Below are positions 1 to 6,037 of a stretch of DNA of 7,955 bases, one piece after another (the stretch's first letter is position 1; each line of letters begins with the position of its first letter). Below the pieces are notes generated by a model. The model ran no database searches. It was not told the origin of the DNA and saw nothing but the letters and a program-made list of their open reading frames with translations. The position numbers and the translations under genes are program-made. Source of the DNA: DASPTB01 sp035623615 (GTDB lineage Bacteria > Actinomycetota > UBA4738); assembly GCA_035623615.1 (NCBI GenBank), contig DASPTB010000220.1, forward strand, positions 1 to 7,955, written 5' to 3'.

Positions 1-342
1 CGGGTCGACGACGCGACCCAGGAAGCCGTCGCCGACGGGGATCGACAGGATCTCGCCCGTGCGCTTGACCTCGTCGCCCTCCTCCACCGGCGAGGCGTCG
101 CCCAGGATGACGCAGCCGATCTCGCGTTCCTCGAGGTTGAAAGCGATGCCGAGCAGCCCCGCCGGAAACTCGAGCAGCTCGTTCGCCATTGTCGAGGGAA
201 GCCCTTCGACCCGTGCGATCCCGTCGCCCGCCGTGATGACCCGGCCGACCTCCTCACGCGCGACCTTCGGCGTGAAGGCGTCGACGTGCTTTCGCAGGGC
301 CTCGGTGATGTCCTCGGTCCGGATCGAGAATTCTTCCGCCAC
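1..342 (-). CDS. atpA: F1Fo ATP synthase subunit alpha, N-terminal part (partial, runs off the left edge)
   Basis: Subunit alpha forms the alpha3beta3 catalytic head of F1 and carries the non-catalytic nucleotide sites. Only the first 114 residues are visible. They match the family start: an N-terminal helix region (EEFSIRTEDITEALR) that contacts the delta subunit, then the beta-barrel crown, seen as VGRVITAGDGIARVEGL, ANELLEFPAG, GIAFNLEEREIGCVILGD and EGDEVKRTGEILSIPVG. The fragment ends in GRVVDP, just where the nucleotide-binding domain begins, so the P-loop lies outside the window. I start it at the GTG at 342 because a strong Shine-Dalgarno (GAGGAGG) sits 7 nt upstream. The in-frame ATG at 348 is only 1 nt from that site and is less likely. 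The gene follows atpH after a 46-bp gap, in the standard actinobacterial atp order. The product is secure; the start is fairly sure. Confidence 0.96.
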   Translation of the reverse strand, partial: MAEEFSIRTEDITEALRKHVDAFTPKVAREEVGRVITAGDGIARVEGLPSTMANELLEFPAGLLGIAFNLEEREIGCVILGDASPVEEGDEVKRTGEILSIPVGDGFLGRVVDP

Positions 343-349
343 GTGCATG

Positions 350-356
350 CCTCCTC
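350..356 (-). promoter_or_regulatory. Shine-Dalgarno of atpA
   Basis: GAGGAGG on the minus strand is a near-perfect complement of the 16S rRNA 3' end. Its 7-nt spacing to the GTG at 342 and 1-nt spacing to the ATG at 348 favour the GTG start. It is one of the strongest ribosome-binding sites in the window, which fits the need for three alpha subunits per complex. Confidence 0.75.
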
Positions 357-360
357 AGGT

Positions 361-387
361 TGCCCGGTGTGCAAAGCGCGCCGGGCA
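361..387 (-). other. Inverted repeat / mRNA hairpin between atpH and atpA
   Basis: Perfect 7-bp arms (TGCCCGG and CCGGGCA) flank a 13-nt centre. Read on the transcribed minus strand, the centre can add three G-C pairs interrupted by two C-A mismatches around a TTT loop. The hairpin begins 1 nt after the atpH stop codon and ends 4 nt before the atpA Shine-Dalgarno. There is no T-tract after it, so it does not look like a terminator. A role in translation start, RNA processing or stability is inference. Confidence 0.4.
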
Positions 388-388
388 G

Positions 389-1192
389 CTAGCCCGCGAG
401 CAGCCGCTCCCGGGCGACGTCGAGTTGTCGTTTCACGGTTCCGTCGTACAGCTCGTCCCCGACGCGCACGGCGAGCGAGCCCACCACGGCCGGGTCGATG
501 ATCACGTGCAGCTCCACGAGGCGGCCGGTCTCGCGCTCCAGCGCCGCGCCGAGGCGCTGGAGCCGCCCATCGTCCAGCTCGATCGCAGTCCGGACCTCCG
601 CGACCACGCGGCCGCGACGCGCCGCGGCCTGCGCGGCGAGGTCGGCAAGCGCGCGGTCCAGTTCGTGGGTGCGTCCCCGCCCGATCAGCTCGGTGACGAG
701 CCGGATAGTCACCTCGCTTGCCTTCCCGGCGAGGAGGTCGGTCGCAACGGCGAGTTTCTGCTCGTCGGGGAGAACTGGGTCGGTCAGGGCGAGCCGAAGG
801 TCCACGGCGCCCTCGTAGATGCGGGAGAACCGGAACACCTCGTCCTCGACGCGCTCGAGGTCGCCGTCGTGCTCTGCGACCGTGAACAGCGCTTCGGCGG
901 CGAGATCGTCGAAGATGGTCGCGAGCTCGTCCTCGCGGAGCCGAACGCCGACGGCCTCCGACGCGAGCGACGCCGCGATGTCGGACACGTGTCCCCGAAT
1001 GACGTCGGTGAGCAGCGCGCGCTTCGCCTCGGGACCGGCGGCGGGATCGGTCAGCGCCTTGCGCAGGCGTGGCTCGCGGTCGACGAGCCCGGCGAGCCCG
1101 AACAGGTCGTGGCTCGTCCGGAGCAGCTCGTCGCGGCTCGCGGCCTCGAAGCCGGACCGGGCCACGCGGGCGACGCTGTCGGGTATCGGCAC
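389..1192 (-). CDS. atpH: F1Fo ATP synthase subunit delta (OSCP family), long actinobacterial form
   Basis: Subunit delta caps the F1 head and ties it to the peripheral b stalk. The C-terminal part carries the OSCP/delta signature: VVAEVRTAIEL (197-207), then HVIIDPAVVGSLAVRVGDELYDGTV (about 229-253) and a final helix. At 267 residues it is roughly 90 longer than the E. coli protein (about 177). The extra length is explained by an internal repeat: residues 22-101 resemble 111-189 at a constant offset of 89, with LRxALTDP present in both copies. Start is the GTG at 1192, 5 nt after the atpF stop; the purine-rich end of atpF (GGGGGGGAGGGG, 1201-1212) supplies its ribosome-binding site. It is not fused to atpF, unlike the mycobacterial b-delta protein. 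Identification is secure. Confidence 0.95.
   Translation of the reverse strand: MPIPDSVARVARSGFEAASRDELLRTSHDLFGLAGLVDREPRLRKALTDPAAGPEAKRALLTDVIRGHVSDIAASLASEAVGVRLREDELATIFDDLAAEALFTVAEHDGDLERVEDEVFRFSRIYEGAVDLRLALTDPVLPDEQKLAVATDLLAGKASEVTIRLVTELIGRGRTHELDRALADLAAQAAARRGRVVAEVRTAIELDDGRLQRLGAALERETGRLVELHVIIDPAVVGSLAVRVGDELYDGTVKRQLDVARERLLAG
626..1129 (-). repeat. Tandem protein-level duplication inside atpH (two copies of the OSCP N-terminal helical domain)
   Basis: Copy A is residues 22-101 (nucleotides 890-1129) and copy B is residues 111-189 (626-862). Aligned without gaps at offset 89, residues 42-82 share 17 of 41 positions with 131-171, including LR, ALTDP, TD and single E, K, G and S residues. 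After one 1-residue shift, DLAAEA (96-101) matches DLAAQA (184-189). The DNA itself is not obviously repeated, so the duplication is old. Confidence 0.7.
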
Positions 1193-1197
1193 GGGCG

Positions 1198-1758
1198 CTA
1201 CCCCTCCCCCCCTGTCGAGCCGTTCCCGTTTCCGCTTCCCGCAAGATCCTCGATGTAGCGGTCGACCAGGGCCAGCTGACGCTCCCGGTCGAGCGAGTCG
1301 CCGATCACGCGCGAGGCAAGGTCGACGGCCAGCGAGCCGACCTCGCGGCGGATGTCCGAGATGGCGCGCTCGCGCTCGCCGGCGATGTCCTCGCGGGCGC
1401 GGTCGATCATCCGCGACGCGTCCTCCTCCGCTTTCGTCTGCAGGTCGCGACGAAGCTGCTCGGCCGTCTTGCGCGCGTCGTCGAGGATCCGGTTCGACTC
1501 CTCGCGCGCGGCGGCGAGCTGGCGCCGGTAGTCGGCGAGCATCTGGCGCGCCTCGTCGCGGTCGCGCTCGGCGGAGTCGATGTCGCCCTGGATCTTGTTC
1601 GTGCGCTCCTGCAACGCCTTGGCCGCGGGCGGGAACGCGAACTTAGCCAGCAGCAGGAACACGATGATGAATGCGATCGATCCCCAGATCAGCTCGTTGG
1701 CCGACGGCAGGATCGGGTTGGCGTCGCCGAGTATCGCCCCGAGCAACGGATGGATCAT
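1198..1758 (-). CDS. atpF: F1Fo ATP synthase subunit b
   Basis: Subunit b is the peripheral stalk that stops F1 from turning with the rotor. The 186-residue protein has the expected plan: a short N-terminus, one membrane helix (about residues 22-44, IWGSIAFIIVFLLLAKF), a PPAAKALQER turn, then a long charged heptad-rich coiled coil (about 50-165). The tail is glycine/serine rich (AGSGNGNGSTGGEG) and looks unstructured. I start it at the ATG at 1758, not at in-frame codons further up: those would overlap atpE, while 1758 has TAGGGA 7 nt upstream, overlapping the atpE stop codon. The gap to atpE is 10 bp and to atpH 5 bp, so translational coupling is likely. Only one b gene is visible, consistent with a homodimeric stalk. 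Confidence 0.95.
   Translation of the reverse strand: MIHPLLGAILGDANPILPSANELIWGSIAFIIVFLLLAKFAFPPAAKALQERTNKIQGDIDSAERDRDEARQMLADYRRQLAAAREESNRILDDARKTAEQLRRDLQTKAEEDASRMIDRAREDIAGERERAISDIRREVGSLAVDLASRVIGDSLDRERQLALVDRYIEDLAGSGNGNGSTGGEG
1201..1212 (-). promoter_or_regulatory. Shine-Dalgarno of atpH, embedded in the last codons of atpF
   Basis: The run GGGGGGGAGGGG encodes the last four residues of subunit b (GGEG) and lies 8 nt before the atpH GTG at 1192. It supports the choice of that GTG and links translation of the two genes. Confidence 0.5.
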
Positions 1759-1768
1759 CTGCCCGTCC

Positions 1769-2014
1769 CTACTTGGCGATGAAGGCGAGGACGAACCCGA
1801 ACAGCGCAAGCGCCTCGACGAACCCGATACCGATGAACATGTTCGTCCGGATCACGCCGGCCGTCTCGGGCTGCCGAGCCATCGACTCGACCGCTTTGCC
1901 GACCAGGAAACCGATTCCGAGGCCCGGGCCGATGGCGGCAATGCCGTAGCCGACGACCGACAGCGAGGCCACGGCGACGATGCCCGCCTGGACCATCCCT
2001 ACCAGTGCTCCCAT
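1769..2014 (-). CDS. atpE: F1Fo ATP synthase subunit c (proteolipid, rotor ring)
   Basis: Subunit c forms the membrane rotor ring that carries protons past subunit a. At 81 residues it has the family's two-helix hairpin. Helix 1 (about 10-43) contains the ring-packing motif GPGLGIG (29-35, GxGxGxG). The polar loop is ARQPE (46-50), with the conserved RQP that contacts the central stalk. Helix 2 (about 54-79) carries the proton-binding carboxylate Glu67 in FVEALALFGF. The Ser/Thr residues that follow the Glu in Na+-type rings are absent (here Ala-Leu), so coupling to H+ is expected. Start is the ATG at 2014, with AGGAAGGGGA just upstream, a strong site suited to the most abundant subunit. Stop overlaps the atpF ribosome-binding site. 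Confidence 0.97.
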   Translation of the reverse strand: MGALVGMVQAGIVAVASLSVVGYGIAAIGPGLGIGFLVGKAVESMARQPETAGVIRTNMFIGIGFVEALALFGFVLAFIAK

Positions 2015-2020
2015 TCTGGA

Positions 2021-2030
2021 TCCCCTTCCT
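2021..2030 (-). promoter_or_regulatory. Shine-Dalgarno of atpE
   Basis: AGGAAGGGGA lies 6 nt before the atpE ATG, in the 37-bp gap after atpB. Nothing else is seen in that gap. A strong, non-overlapping site here fits independent high-level translation of subunit c. Confidence 0.6.
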
Positions 2031-2051
2031 TTCTGTTCTTGTCGTGTCGGG

Positions 2052-2846
2052 TCAGTGTTCCATGCTGAGTGCGCCCGCCAGGTACACGGCGGTGAGGATC
2101 GTGAAGATGTAGGCCTGCAGCCCGGCCACGAACAGCTCGAACGCCACCAGGATCGTCCCCAGCGTGAACGAAGCGACGGCGAAGAGCGACGTGATCGACG
2201 GCTGCAGCAGATACGCCGTGCCCACGAAGAAGATCGTGAGCAGGAGGTGCCCGGCGATCATGTTGGCGAGCAAGCGAACCGACAGCGTGATCGGCCGGAC
2301 GATGATCGTCGACACGAACTCGATTGGAGTCACCAGGATGTACATGGGCCACGGAACCCCCGACGGGAAGAGCACCATCTTCGTATAGCCGCCCCACCCG
2401 TGACGCCGGACGCCCGCCACGTTGAACAGGACCCACGACAGCAGCGCCAGGAACAGTGGCATTGCCATCCGGGAGTTCACCGGGAACTGAAGCCCGGGGA
2501 TGATTCCGAACACGTTCCCGACGAAGACGAAGAAGAAGAGGGTGGTCAGGTAGGGGACGTAAGGCAGCCCCTGCCGGCCGACGACCTCGAGCACGATCCC
2601 GTTCTGGACGAAGTCGACGACGACCTCCATGAAGTTCTGGAGGCCCGTCGGCACGAGCTTCGGTTTGCGAAACGCCCCGATGAACAGAACGACGACGATG
2701 AGGCCTGCCAGGAACATCAGCAGGACCTCCTTGTTGATGCACGCGTTGGCGCCGAAGATGCTCAGATGCGGCCCGATGCAGGGCCACACGAAGTCCTCGG
2801 TTGTCGGCGCCTTGAAGCCCGCGCGCGCGAAGATGAGCCCGATCAC
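2052..2846 (-). CDS. atpB: F1Fo ATP synthase subunit a (proton half-channels)
   Basis: Subunit a provides the two proton half-channels beside the c-ring. The 264-residue protein is strongly hydrophobic, with about five or six membrane helices (near 41-59, 100-118, 128-146, 168-186, 188-213 and 220-260). The essential arginine is Arg191 in LSVRLLANMIAGHLL (E. coli Arg210). Further family positions are Asn195, His200, Glu237 and Gln244 in LQAYIFTILTAVYL. His200 and Glu237 stand where E. coli has Glu219 and His245, a reciprocal swap also found in other lineages. Start is the GTG at 2846, whose bases overlap the atpI stop as GTGA; GAAGGGG (2854-2860) lies 7 nt upstream. The protein ends in SMEH, the usual sort of terminus for the family. 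Identification is secure. Confidence 0.96.
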   Translation of the reverse strand: MIGLIFARAGFKAPTTEDFVWPCIGPHLSIFGANACINKEVLLMFLAGLIVVVLFIGAFRKPKLVPTGLQNFMEVVVDFVQNGIVLEVVGRQGLPYVPYLTTLFFFVFVGNVFGIIPGLQFPVNSRMAMPLFLALLSWVLFNVAGVRRHGWGGYTKMVLFPSGVPWPMYILVTPIEFVSTIIVRPITLSVRLLANMIAGHLLLTIFFVGTAYLLQPSITSLFAVASFTLGTILVAFELFVAGLQAYIFTILTAVYLAGALSMEH

Positions 2847-3295
2847 GTGTGGGCCCCTTCATCCGCCGACTCGCGAGCGGGCACCGCGGCCGGGGCGGCG
2901 GCGGTCGCGGCGGCGGGGTCGGCGGGCGTCAGCAGCTCCTGCCCCAGCCCGCGAGCCACGAGCGCCGACTCGAAGACCATCAGGGCCAGCCACGCCGGGG
3001 CGACGGCCAGCCCGAAGGCCGCGGGTGAGAACCAGTCCGTGAGCGACAGCAGAGCCATGATCCCGATCACGATGCCGAGCCGCACGAGGAACCCCACGAG
3101 CACGACGAGCTGGATGGCAGCCAACGACACGCCGGACGCCCAGGCGAGCGCCCAGCCGCCGGCGGCGAAGTTCGCGACGGCGACGACGATGCCGAGGAAC
3201 GCGGACCAGGCGACGCCTGGTCCGCCGAAGACGTAGCCGAGAACGAATGCGAGAACCGCGGCTGCCGCTCCAGGGACGAGCGACCGCCGGACCAT
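2843..3295 (-). CDS. atpI: ATP synthase subunit I family membrane protein (AtpI-like)
   Basis: I see a 150-residue protein with four membrane helices (about 8-24, 29-50, 58-81 and 92-113) and an Ala/Pro-rich C-terminal tail. Helix content, length and position directly before atpB fit the AtpI/UncI family, which helps c-ring assembly and, with AtpZ, has been linked to Mg2+/Ca2+ supply in Bacillus. Sequence in this family is poorly conserved, so the name rests partly on context. The start is uncertain. The ATG at 3295 lies 7 nt after the atpZ stop and suits reinitiation, but has no well-spaced Shine-Dalgarno; the in-frame ATG at 3325 would add 10 residues and overlap atpZ. The reading frame is open far upstream, but that part is out of frame with better genes. 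It overlaps atpB by 4 bp. Confidence 0.78.
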   Translation of the reverse strand: MVRRSLVPGAAAAVLAFVLGYVFGGPGVAWSAFLGIVVAVANFAAGGWALAWASGVSLAAIQLVVLVGFLVRLGIVIGIMALLSLTDWFSPAAFGLAVAPAWLALMVFESALVARGLGQELLTPADPAAATAAAPAAVPARESADEGAHT

Positions 3296-3302
3296 CTCCC
3301 GC

Positions 3303-3527
3303 TCAGGTACCCGAGTTCTTTCCATACCGCACGATGATGAGGTACATGGCCGCCCCGGCCCCGACCACCAACCCGATGGGCAGGAAGATGTTCGTGGTGC
3401 CGAGCCAACGATCAACCAAGTAACCGATGCCGCCCCAGACGAGAACACCCGCCAGAAGGGTTCCGATGATGCTCCAGGCGACTCCCGAGTCCCCCGGCTC
3501 GTCCCCCCGGTCCGGATCTCCGGCCAT
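3303..3527 (-). CDS. atpZ: AtpZ/AtpI family protein, two-helix membrane protein
   Basis: This 74-residue protein opens with a charged, Asp/Gly-rich cytoplasmic stretch (1-14), followed by helix 1 (about 17-38) and helix 2 (about 47-67). The family motif is GGIGYLVDRWLGT (32-44), followed by a proline-containing second helix and a basic end. This is the pattern of the AtpZ (ATPase_gene1) family, found at the front of many atp operons. In Bacillus AtpZ acts with AtpI in Mg2+/Ca2+ transport and perhaps in Fo assembly; the role here is inferred. The start is the ATG at 3527. There is no Shine-Dalgarno before it, and an extended -10 element ends 10 nt upstream, so a leaderless or nearly leaderless message is likely. 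It is the first gene of the atp operon. Confidence 0.85.
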   Translation of the reverse strand: MAGDPDRGDEPGDSGVAWSIIGTLLAGVLVWGGIGYLVDRWLGTTNIFLPIGLVVGAGAAMYLIIVRYGKNSGT

Positions 3528-3537
3528 GAGCGCGGGG

Positions 3538-3546
3538 AGTATAACA
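3538..3546 (-). promoter_or_regulatory. Predicted extended -10 promoter of the atp operon
   Basis: The minus strand reads TGT-TATACT, an extended -10 (TGN plus a hexamer one base from TATAAT). It is an AT-rich island in a very GC-rich region and lies in the only sizeable gap between the two gene clusters. The hexamer ends 10 nt before the atpZ ATG, so transcription would start about 3-5 nt before that codon. I see no good -35 box at 16-18 bp spacing, which extended -10 promoters can do without. Confidence 0.5.
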
Positions 3547-3547
3547 A

Positions 3548-3572
3548 CCAGCGGGAACGGGCTCCCCGCCGG
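3548..3572 (-). terminator. Possible weak intrinsic terminator after wecA
   Basis: On the minus strand CCGGCGGGGA and TTCCCGCTGG form an imperfect stem (8 of 10 positions paired) around the loop GCCCG, followed at once by TTGTTAT. It begins 19 nt after the wecA stop codon. The T-tract is short and interrupted, so termination may be partial. The T-rich part overlaps the predicted atp -10 element. Confidence 0.4.
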
Positions 3573-3591
3573 TTCGGCGCGCTGCGGCGGG

Positions 3592-4764
3592 TTAGGCGCG
3601 CCGGTCCGGCTCTTCCGGGTGGCCGGCCGTCCGCGCGGCGGCCTCCCGGGTCCCGGCGGCGCGGGTTCCCCGGCTCACGCGAAGGAGCCGCGGGACGAGC
3701 GTGCCGGCGACCACCAGCAGGGCGAACAGGACCGTGGCCGTGGCGACCCCGCGGCTGCTCACGTACGTCAGGCCCAGGGCCGACCCCGCGAGGATCGCCG
3801 ACCACAGGTACATCAGCAGCACGGTCTGCCGCTGTGAGTGGCCGACCTGGAGCAGCTGATGGTGAATGTGGTTCTTGTCGGGTGCGAAGACGGGACGGTG
3901 GTGCGCCAAGCGGCGCACGATTGCGAGCACGACGTCGAGCAGCGGCACGGCCAGGACCAGCACCGGGATCAGAAGCGGAATGGAGAACGCCGCGACGTCG
4001 TGCCCGGTCGGCTGCAGCGTCCGCCCGATCGCCGAGATCGTGGCGGCCGCCAGCAACATGCCGAGGAGCATGCTGCCCGTGTCGCCCATGATGATTCGCG
4101 CCGGAGGGAAGTTCCACGGCAGAAACCCGATGCACGCTCCGGCGACGACGGCGCACAGGATCGGCGCCGCCTGGAGGGTCGCCGACCCGGTGGCCGGCGG
4201 TACCCGGTACGCGTAGACGAAGAACGCCGCGGCGGCGATGAAGACGATGCCCGCCGCGAGTCCGTCGAGCCCGTCGATCAGGTTGACGGCGTTCACCAGG
4301 ATCAGCACCCACAGGATCGTGAGCGGCACGGCCAGGTCGGGGCCGAGCGACAGCACACCCTGCCGAGGGAGGGGGAGCCAGAAGAACAGCAACTCGACGC
4401 CGTTCAGCACCAGCAGGCTCGCGGCGAGGACCTGGCCCGCGACCTTCGCCGGCGCGGAGAGGTTGCGCAGGTCGTCGATCACCCCGAGCGCGCAGGCGGC
4501 GAGCGCGGCGAGCAGCGCCCCCTGCAGCTCGGAGGAGAACCGGAACGCGGGCGCGAGCGCGGGCGTCAGCCGGGCCACGGCGAAGCCGACGAGGATCCCG
4601 ACGAGCATGGCGATGCCGCCGAGGGTGGGCGTCGGCCGAGCATGGACCTTCCGCTCCGATGGGTAGTCGATGGCCTTCACCCGCGTCGCGCCGAGCCGGA
4701 CGAGCGGGGTGGTGACGAACGTGACCCCGGCGGTGGCAAGAAACACGCCGAGGTAGGACCGCAT
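3592..4764 (-). CDS. wecA: WecA-like UDP-GlcNAc:polyprenyl-phosphate GlcNAc-1-phosphate transferase
   Basis: Polytopic membrane enzyme that moves a sugar-1-phosphate (expected GlcNAc) from its UDP form to a polyprenyl-phosphate carrier, the first step of many cell-wall glycopolymers. In 390 residues with about ten hydrophobic segments I see the family motifs in order: ERKVHARPTPTLGG (37-50), VIDDLRNL with Asp97-Asp98, NAVNLIDGLDGLA (158-170), PWNFPPARIIMGDTGS (216-231) and DKNHIHHQLL (296-305). The HIHH motif marks the WecA/TagO branch, not MraY. The C-terminus (about 362-390) is hydrophilic and Arg/Ala rich. Start is the ATG at 4764, 4 nt after the glyA stop, with no strong Shine-Dalgarno, so coupling to glyA is likely. 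Actinobacteria commonly keep this gene directly before the atp operon (rfe in Mycobacterium). The exact sugar is not shown by the sequence. Confidence 0.9.
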   Translation of the reverse strand: MRSYLGVFLATAGVTFVTTPLVRLGATRVKAIDYPSERKVHARPTPTLGGIAMLVGILVGFAVARLTPALAPAFRFSSELQGALLAALAACALGVIDDLRNLSAPAKVAGQVLAASLLVLNGVELLFFWLPLPRQGVLSLGPDLAVPLTILWVLILVNAVNLIDGLDGLAAGIVFIAAAAFFVYAYRVPPATGSATLQAAPILCAVVAGACIGFLPWNFPPARIIMGDTGSMLLGMLLAAATISAIGRTLQPTGHDVAAFSIPLLIPVLVLAVPLLDVVLAIVRRLAHHRPVFAPDKNHIHHQLLQVGHSQRQTVLLMYLWSAILAGSALGLTYVSSRGVATATVLFALLVVAGTLVPRLLRVSRGTRAAGTREAAARTAGHPEEPDRRA

Positions 4765-4768
4765 GCCG

Positions 4769-6037
4769 TCAGTCCGGGTACGGGGGGAACCGCTTCAGCA
4801 GCTCGCCCACCCGCCCGCGTGCCCGTTCGCGCATGCCGTCGTCGCCGGGACTCTTCAGCACCTCGCCGATGAGATGTCCCACCTCGGTCAGTTCCGGTTC
4901 GTCCATGCCGAGCGTCGCGGGACCCGGCGTTCCCACCCGGATCCCCGACCCGGTCGCCGGTGGCAGCGGGTCGAATGGGATCGCGTTCTTGTTGAGCGCG
5001 ATGCCCGCCTGCTCGCAGAGCGCCTCGGCGTCGGCGCCGGTCATCCCGATCGGTTGGAGGTCGATCAGGGCGAGGTGCGAATCCGTTCCGCCGGCGATCG
5101 GCCGCAGCCCCTCCTCCTGGAGCGCCGCCGCGAGCGCGCGGGCCGTGCGCACGACCCGCGCGGCGTAGTCGGCGAACTCGGGCTGCATCGCTTCCTTCAG
5201 CGCCACCGCCTTCGCCGCGATCACGTGCTCGAGCGGGCCTCCCTGCATCATGGGGAAGACGGCCTTGTCGATCGCCTTCGCGTGCTGCTCCCTCGTCAGG
5301 ATCATCGCGCCCCGCGGGCCCCGCAGCGTCTTGTGGGTGGTGAACGTCACGATGTCGGCGTGGGGAACGGGGTTCGGGTAGGCGCCCCCGGCGACGAGGC
5401 CGATGAAGTGCGAGGCGTCCACCATGAAGATCGCGTCGACCTCGTCGGCGATGGAGCGGAAAGCGGCGAAGTCGATCGTGCGCGGATATGCCGTGTACCC
5501 CGCGAGGATGATTCGCGGCCGATGCTCGAGCGCGAGGTCGCGCACGCGGTCCATGTCGATCAGCTCGCTGTCCTTGTCGACCTCGTAACCGACGAACGAG
5601 AACCACTTGCCCGAGAAGTTGACCGGGGAGCCGTGCGTCAGGTGCCCGCCGTGCGGAAGGACGAGGCCGAGCACCCTCTGGCTCGCGTCCTTCGGGTCGA
5701 GGAAGGCGCCGTACACGGCCAGGTTGGCCGAGGCGCCGGCGTGCGGCTGCACGTTGGCGTGATCGGCGCCGAAGAGCTCCTTCGCACGCTCGATCGCGAG
5801 GTTCTCGGCGACGTCGACGAACTCGCAGCCGCCGTAGTAGCGGTGCCCCGGATACCCTTCCGCGTACTTGTTGTTCATCGTGGAGCCCAGCGCGGCGAGC
5901 ACGGACGGGCTCGCGTAGTTCTCGGACGCGATGAGCCGCAGCATCGAGCGCTCGCGGCCGAGCTCGTTCGCCATCGCCTCGGCGATCTCGGGATCCGTGC
6001 GCCGAAGGGCCCCCCAGTCGGCCGCGTAATCCTTCAT
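4769..6037 (-). CDS. glyA: Serine hydroxymethyltransferase
   Basis: PLP enzyme converting serine and tetrahydrofolate to glycine and 5,10-methylene-THF, the main source of one-carbon units. The 422-residue length is normal. Visible motifs are LIASENYAS (35-43), NKYAEGYPGHRYYGG (46-70 region), VQPHAGASAN (96-105), HGGHLTHGSPVNFSG (129-143), VDASHFIGLVAGG (206-218) with the cofactor Asp207 and His210, the PLP lysine Lys236 in TTHKTLRGPRG (233-243), and SGIRVGTPG (364-372) with the substrate-binding Arg367. The more usual DMAH appears here as DASH. The start is the ATG at 6037, which fits the family N-terminus, has AGGGAGGAG upstream and overlaps the phosphatase stop as ATGA. The frame stays open well beyond it, but that part is antisense-like coding of the neighbour and not SHMT. 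Identification is secure. Confidence 0.97.
   Translation of the reverse strand: MKDYAADWGALRRTDPEIAEAMANELGRERSMLRLIASENYASPSVLAALGSTMNNKYAEGYPGHRYYGGCEFVDVAENLAIERAKELFGADHANVQPHAGASANLAVYGAFLDPKDASQRVLGLVLPHGGHLTHGSPVNFSGKWFSFVGYEVDKDSELIDMDRVRDLALEHRPRIILAGYTAYPRTIDFAAFRSIADEVDAIFMVDASHFIGLVAGGAYPNPVPHADIVTFTTHKTLRGPRGAMILTREQHAKAIDKAVFPMMQGGPLEHVIAAKAVALKEAMQPEFADYAARVVRTARALAAALQEEGLRPIAGGTDSHLALIDLQPIGMTGADAEALCEQAGIALNKNAIPFDPLPPATGSGIRVGTPGPATLGMDEPELTEVGHLIGEVLKSPGDDGMRERARGRVGELLKRFPPYPD

Noticed and set aside
346..348. ATG as the atpA start
   Set aside because: It leaves only 1 nt to the Shine-Dalgarno. The GTG at 342 has 7 nt, the optimal spacing.
59..1258. Plus-strand open frame of 399 codons opposite atpA and atpH
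   Set aside because: Low-complexity Ser/Arg-rich start, no family motif, and complete overlap with well-identified atp genes. Similar shadow frames at 1980-3236 and 3838-4872 were dropped for the same reason.
3296..4312. Upstream extension of the atpI frame to a 489-codon protein
   Set aside because: The added part is Arg/Pro/Gly-rich and lies in a different frame inside the secure wecA and atpZ genes. The membrane protein begins at 3295 or 3325.
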